DNA of 64,000 bases from Alitta virens (Eukaryota > Annelida > Polychaeta > Phyllodocida > Nereididae). The stretch lies in contig OW028576.1 in NCBI GenBank assembly GCA_932294295.1, positions 49,950,199-50,014,198 of the forward strand, written 5' to 3'. Positions 62,798-64,000 of this stretch are shown here, piece by piece. The notes below the pieces were generated by a model. The model was not told the origin of the DNA, made no database searches, and saw nothing but the letters and a program-made list of their open reading frames with translations. The translations under genes and the position numbers were made by a program. Each line of letters opens with the position of its first letter. Position 1 is the first letter of the stretch.

Positions 62798-63014
62798 ATT
62801 ATTGACTTGCCTTTTTCTTATTTTAAAGTTTAATGAAAATAAATAATAAATTTTATCAAAATTGTTGATTTCAAAACACTAGTCACTACATCAGTTGTAC
62901 ATGCAATTTTAGTGACTGGCATCCATCTTGGATTTTGGCAGCCATCTTGGATTTTGGCAGCCATCTTGATTTTCTACAATATTTTAATGAAATAAATAAA
63001 GTAAGTTCACTCAC

Positions 63015-64000
63015 CTGGACAAAGGCCTTGCTCACCACAATGGCCAACCGGGAACTGGGGGGGAGGCAGTCGATCATGTTCCACTCAAATGCAAAATAAG
63101 TCAATTTAAAGTCTTTCTCCAAATTCCAAGTTTCCAGTGTTTCGTATTCCATTCCTTTGTGCAGAGGAAGACGATCACCCTCCAACATCTCTCCCCGACA
63201 TCTCGCTGCTTCTTTTGGGGTTGTTTCATATGAGTAATATTCTCTCTCGTCTCTCTGATCAACGAGGATAGGGACTACATCGAGGGAGACTTCCATTCCT
63301 TTGCAAGAACCGTCTCCCTCTCTGATAACCTTCCAAGGCCCTTTGACCCAAACTGGTCTCAGGTTAATGCCCTCCCAGCTGATCTTGCCCAGGGCCTTAA
63401 TCAGACTCAAGTTCAGTTCAGAAAGGAATTCAGATACATTCCACTCCACTCCTGCAATATTTACACTTCCTAATCCATCATAATATCCATCAATACAAAG
63501 CTGTATGTCTGCCTCCTCCAGTCGTCCACTCTTCAACTTCTCTCTCATGCTTCCTCCAATTTGAATTTTAGCGTTTTCTCTGAAAAATGTCTGTATTTCC
63601 TTGAATTCCGTCGTTTCTACCAAACGCCCAAAAAGTTCCACGAGTTCTTTCCTTAAATCTTCCGCTTCTTTTTCCGATAAGACGAGCATCGGTTTCATTT
63701 TCTCAAGAACTCCTTTTTTAGCTTCTATTACTCCGCGACAAAGTTCTTTATGTCCGACGTCCGGGTGGGGTTCACTGGCGCGGCTTCCAAGATCTTGTGG
63801 GGTAAATCCAAATCGATCAACGACATTTTCATTATTCCTAAAACGTAATAGGAATTCAATTGCTCGTTCGTTGCGGTGCAACTCTGCCAGATGCAAAGGG
63901 GTGCACCCGTCCACGTCTTTTGCGTCGATGTATTTCTCGATTATTTGAGGAGGAAGAAATTTGAGAGAGTCGAGGAATAAAACGGCCAGATGAAGGGGAC
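63015..64000 (-). CDS. cGAS-like/Mab-21 nucleotidyltransferase with ankyrin repeats, copy B, large exon (partial)
   Basis: Second copy of the ankyrin-NTase exon. The frame stays open to the window edge at 64000, so the 5' part is missing from view. Visible ankyrin segments include DVDGCTPLHLAEL and FGFTPQDLG. The catalytic core is kept: GGSMREKL, acidic pair in LEEADIQL, third acid in EVSLDVVPIL. The donor at 63014/63013 is identical in context to copy A and is phase 0, joining to the C-lobe exon at 51721-52203. Substitutions and small indels relative to copy A fall in the ankyrin region and in loops (for example GYYDGLGSVNI versus GYSDVRVIGSVYI), none breaking the frame. A partner in the same putative innate sensing family as copy A. 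Confidence 0.85.

Larger units (their letters stand above)
51531..64000 (-). repeat. Segmental duplication, copy B (cGAS-like locus)
   Basis: Direct-orientation duplicate of copy A about 34 kb downstream. Its differences include a perfect empty site for the P element at 55916-55922, one unit instead of two of the 97-bp repeat seen at 2998-3187 in copy A, four units instead of one of a 24-bp repeat (58172-58267), and a private insertion at 60127-62797. It runs beyond the right edge of the window. Confidence 0.9.

Overview
This is an AT-rich nuclear window from an invertebrate metazoan, probably marine; the sequence does not let me name the phylum. Evidence for an animal genome: canonical GT-AG introns, a CLASP microtubule-regulator gene relic, cGAS/Mab-21-like genes fused to ankyrin repeats, and P-element, ISL2EU, Mutator-like, hAT-like and tRNA-SINE-like elements. 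No bacterial operon, rRNA, genuine tRNA or CRISPR array is seen.

Layout. (1) 1-17.5 kb, minus strand: copy A of a cGAS-like/Mab-21 nucleotidyltransferase gene. Its large exon (15768-17502: helical N-terminus, ankyrin repeats, NTase core) is joined to a C-lobe exon (163-645) across a 15-kb intron. That intron holds a TTA-flanked inverted-repeat element (3270-14658), which is itself interrupted by a complete 7-kb P-superfamily transposon (4388-11399). The transposon carries an intact 8-exon, 869-residue transposase whose N-terminus resembles the N-terminal zinc region of RAG1, and a second, convergent gene. (2) 18.25-25.78 kb: an ISL2EU-type transposon with AT target duplication, encoding a SAP-SWIM-YqaJ nuclease (plus) and a THAP/DDE transposase (minus), both with lesions. 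Two foldback-ended repeats fill intron 1 of the nuclease gene. (3) 26.27-28.64 kb: a Mutator-like long-inverted-repeat element with a perfect 9-bp target duplication, itself carrying a nested repeat. (4) 29-33 kb: dispersed repeats, including an unusual array of a short motif in opposite orientations around a centre. (5) 34.06-43.69 kb, plus strand: the 3' half of a CLASP gene with introns retained but with indels, a stop codon and missing exons, so probably a duplicated pseudogene. (6) 43.7-51.5 kb: mostly anonymous AT-rich DNA with SINE-like pieces, a CT microsatellite and a relic (47861-47964) of a third cGAS-like C-lobe exon. (7) 51.53-64 kb: copy B of the cGAS-like locus in the same orientation. 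It lacks the P element (perfect empty site at 55916-55922) but has its own 2.7-kb insertion; its large exon runs off the window.

How it fits together: the window is a local expansion of putative nucleotide-second-messenger immune sensors (two open copies and one relic), heavily colonised by DNA transposons. The TTA element predates the duplication; the P element came after it. Catalytic acids are retained in both cGAS-like copies. I ran no database search, so all family assignments rest on motif recognition.
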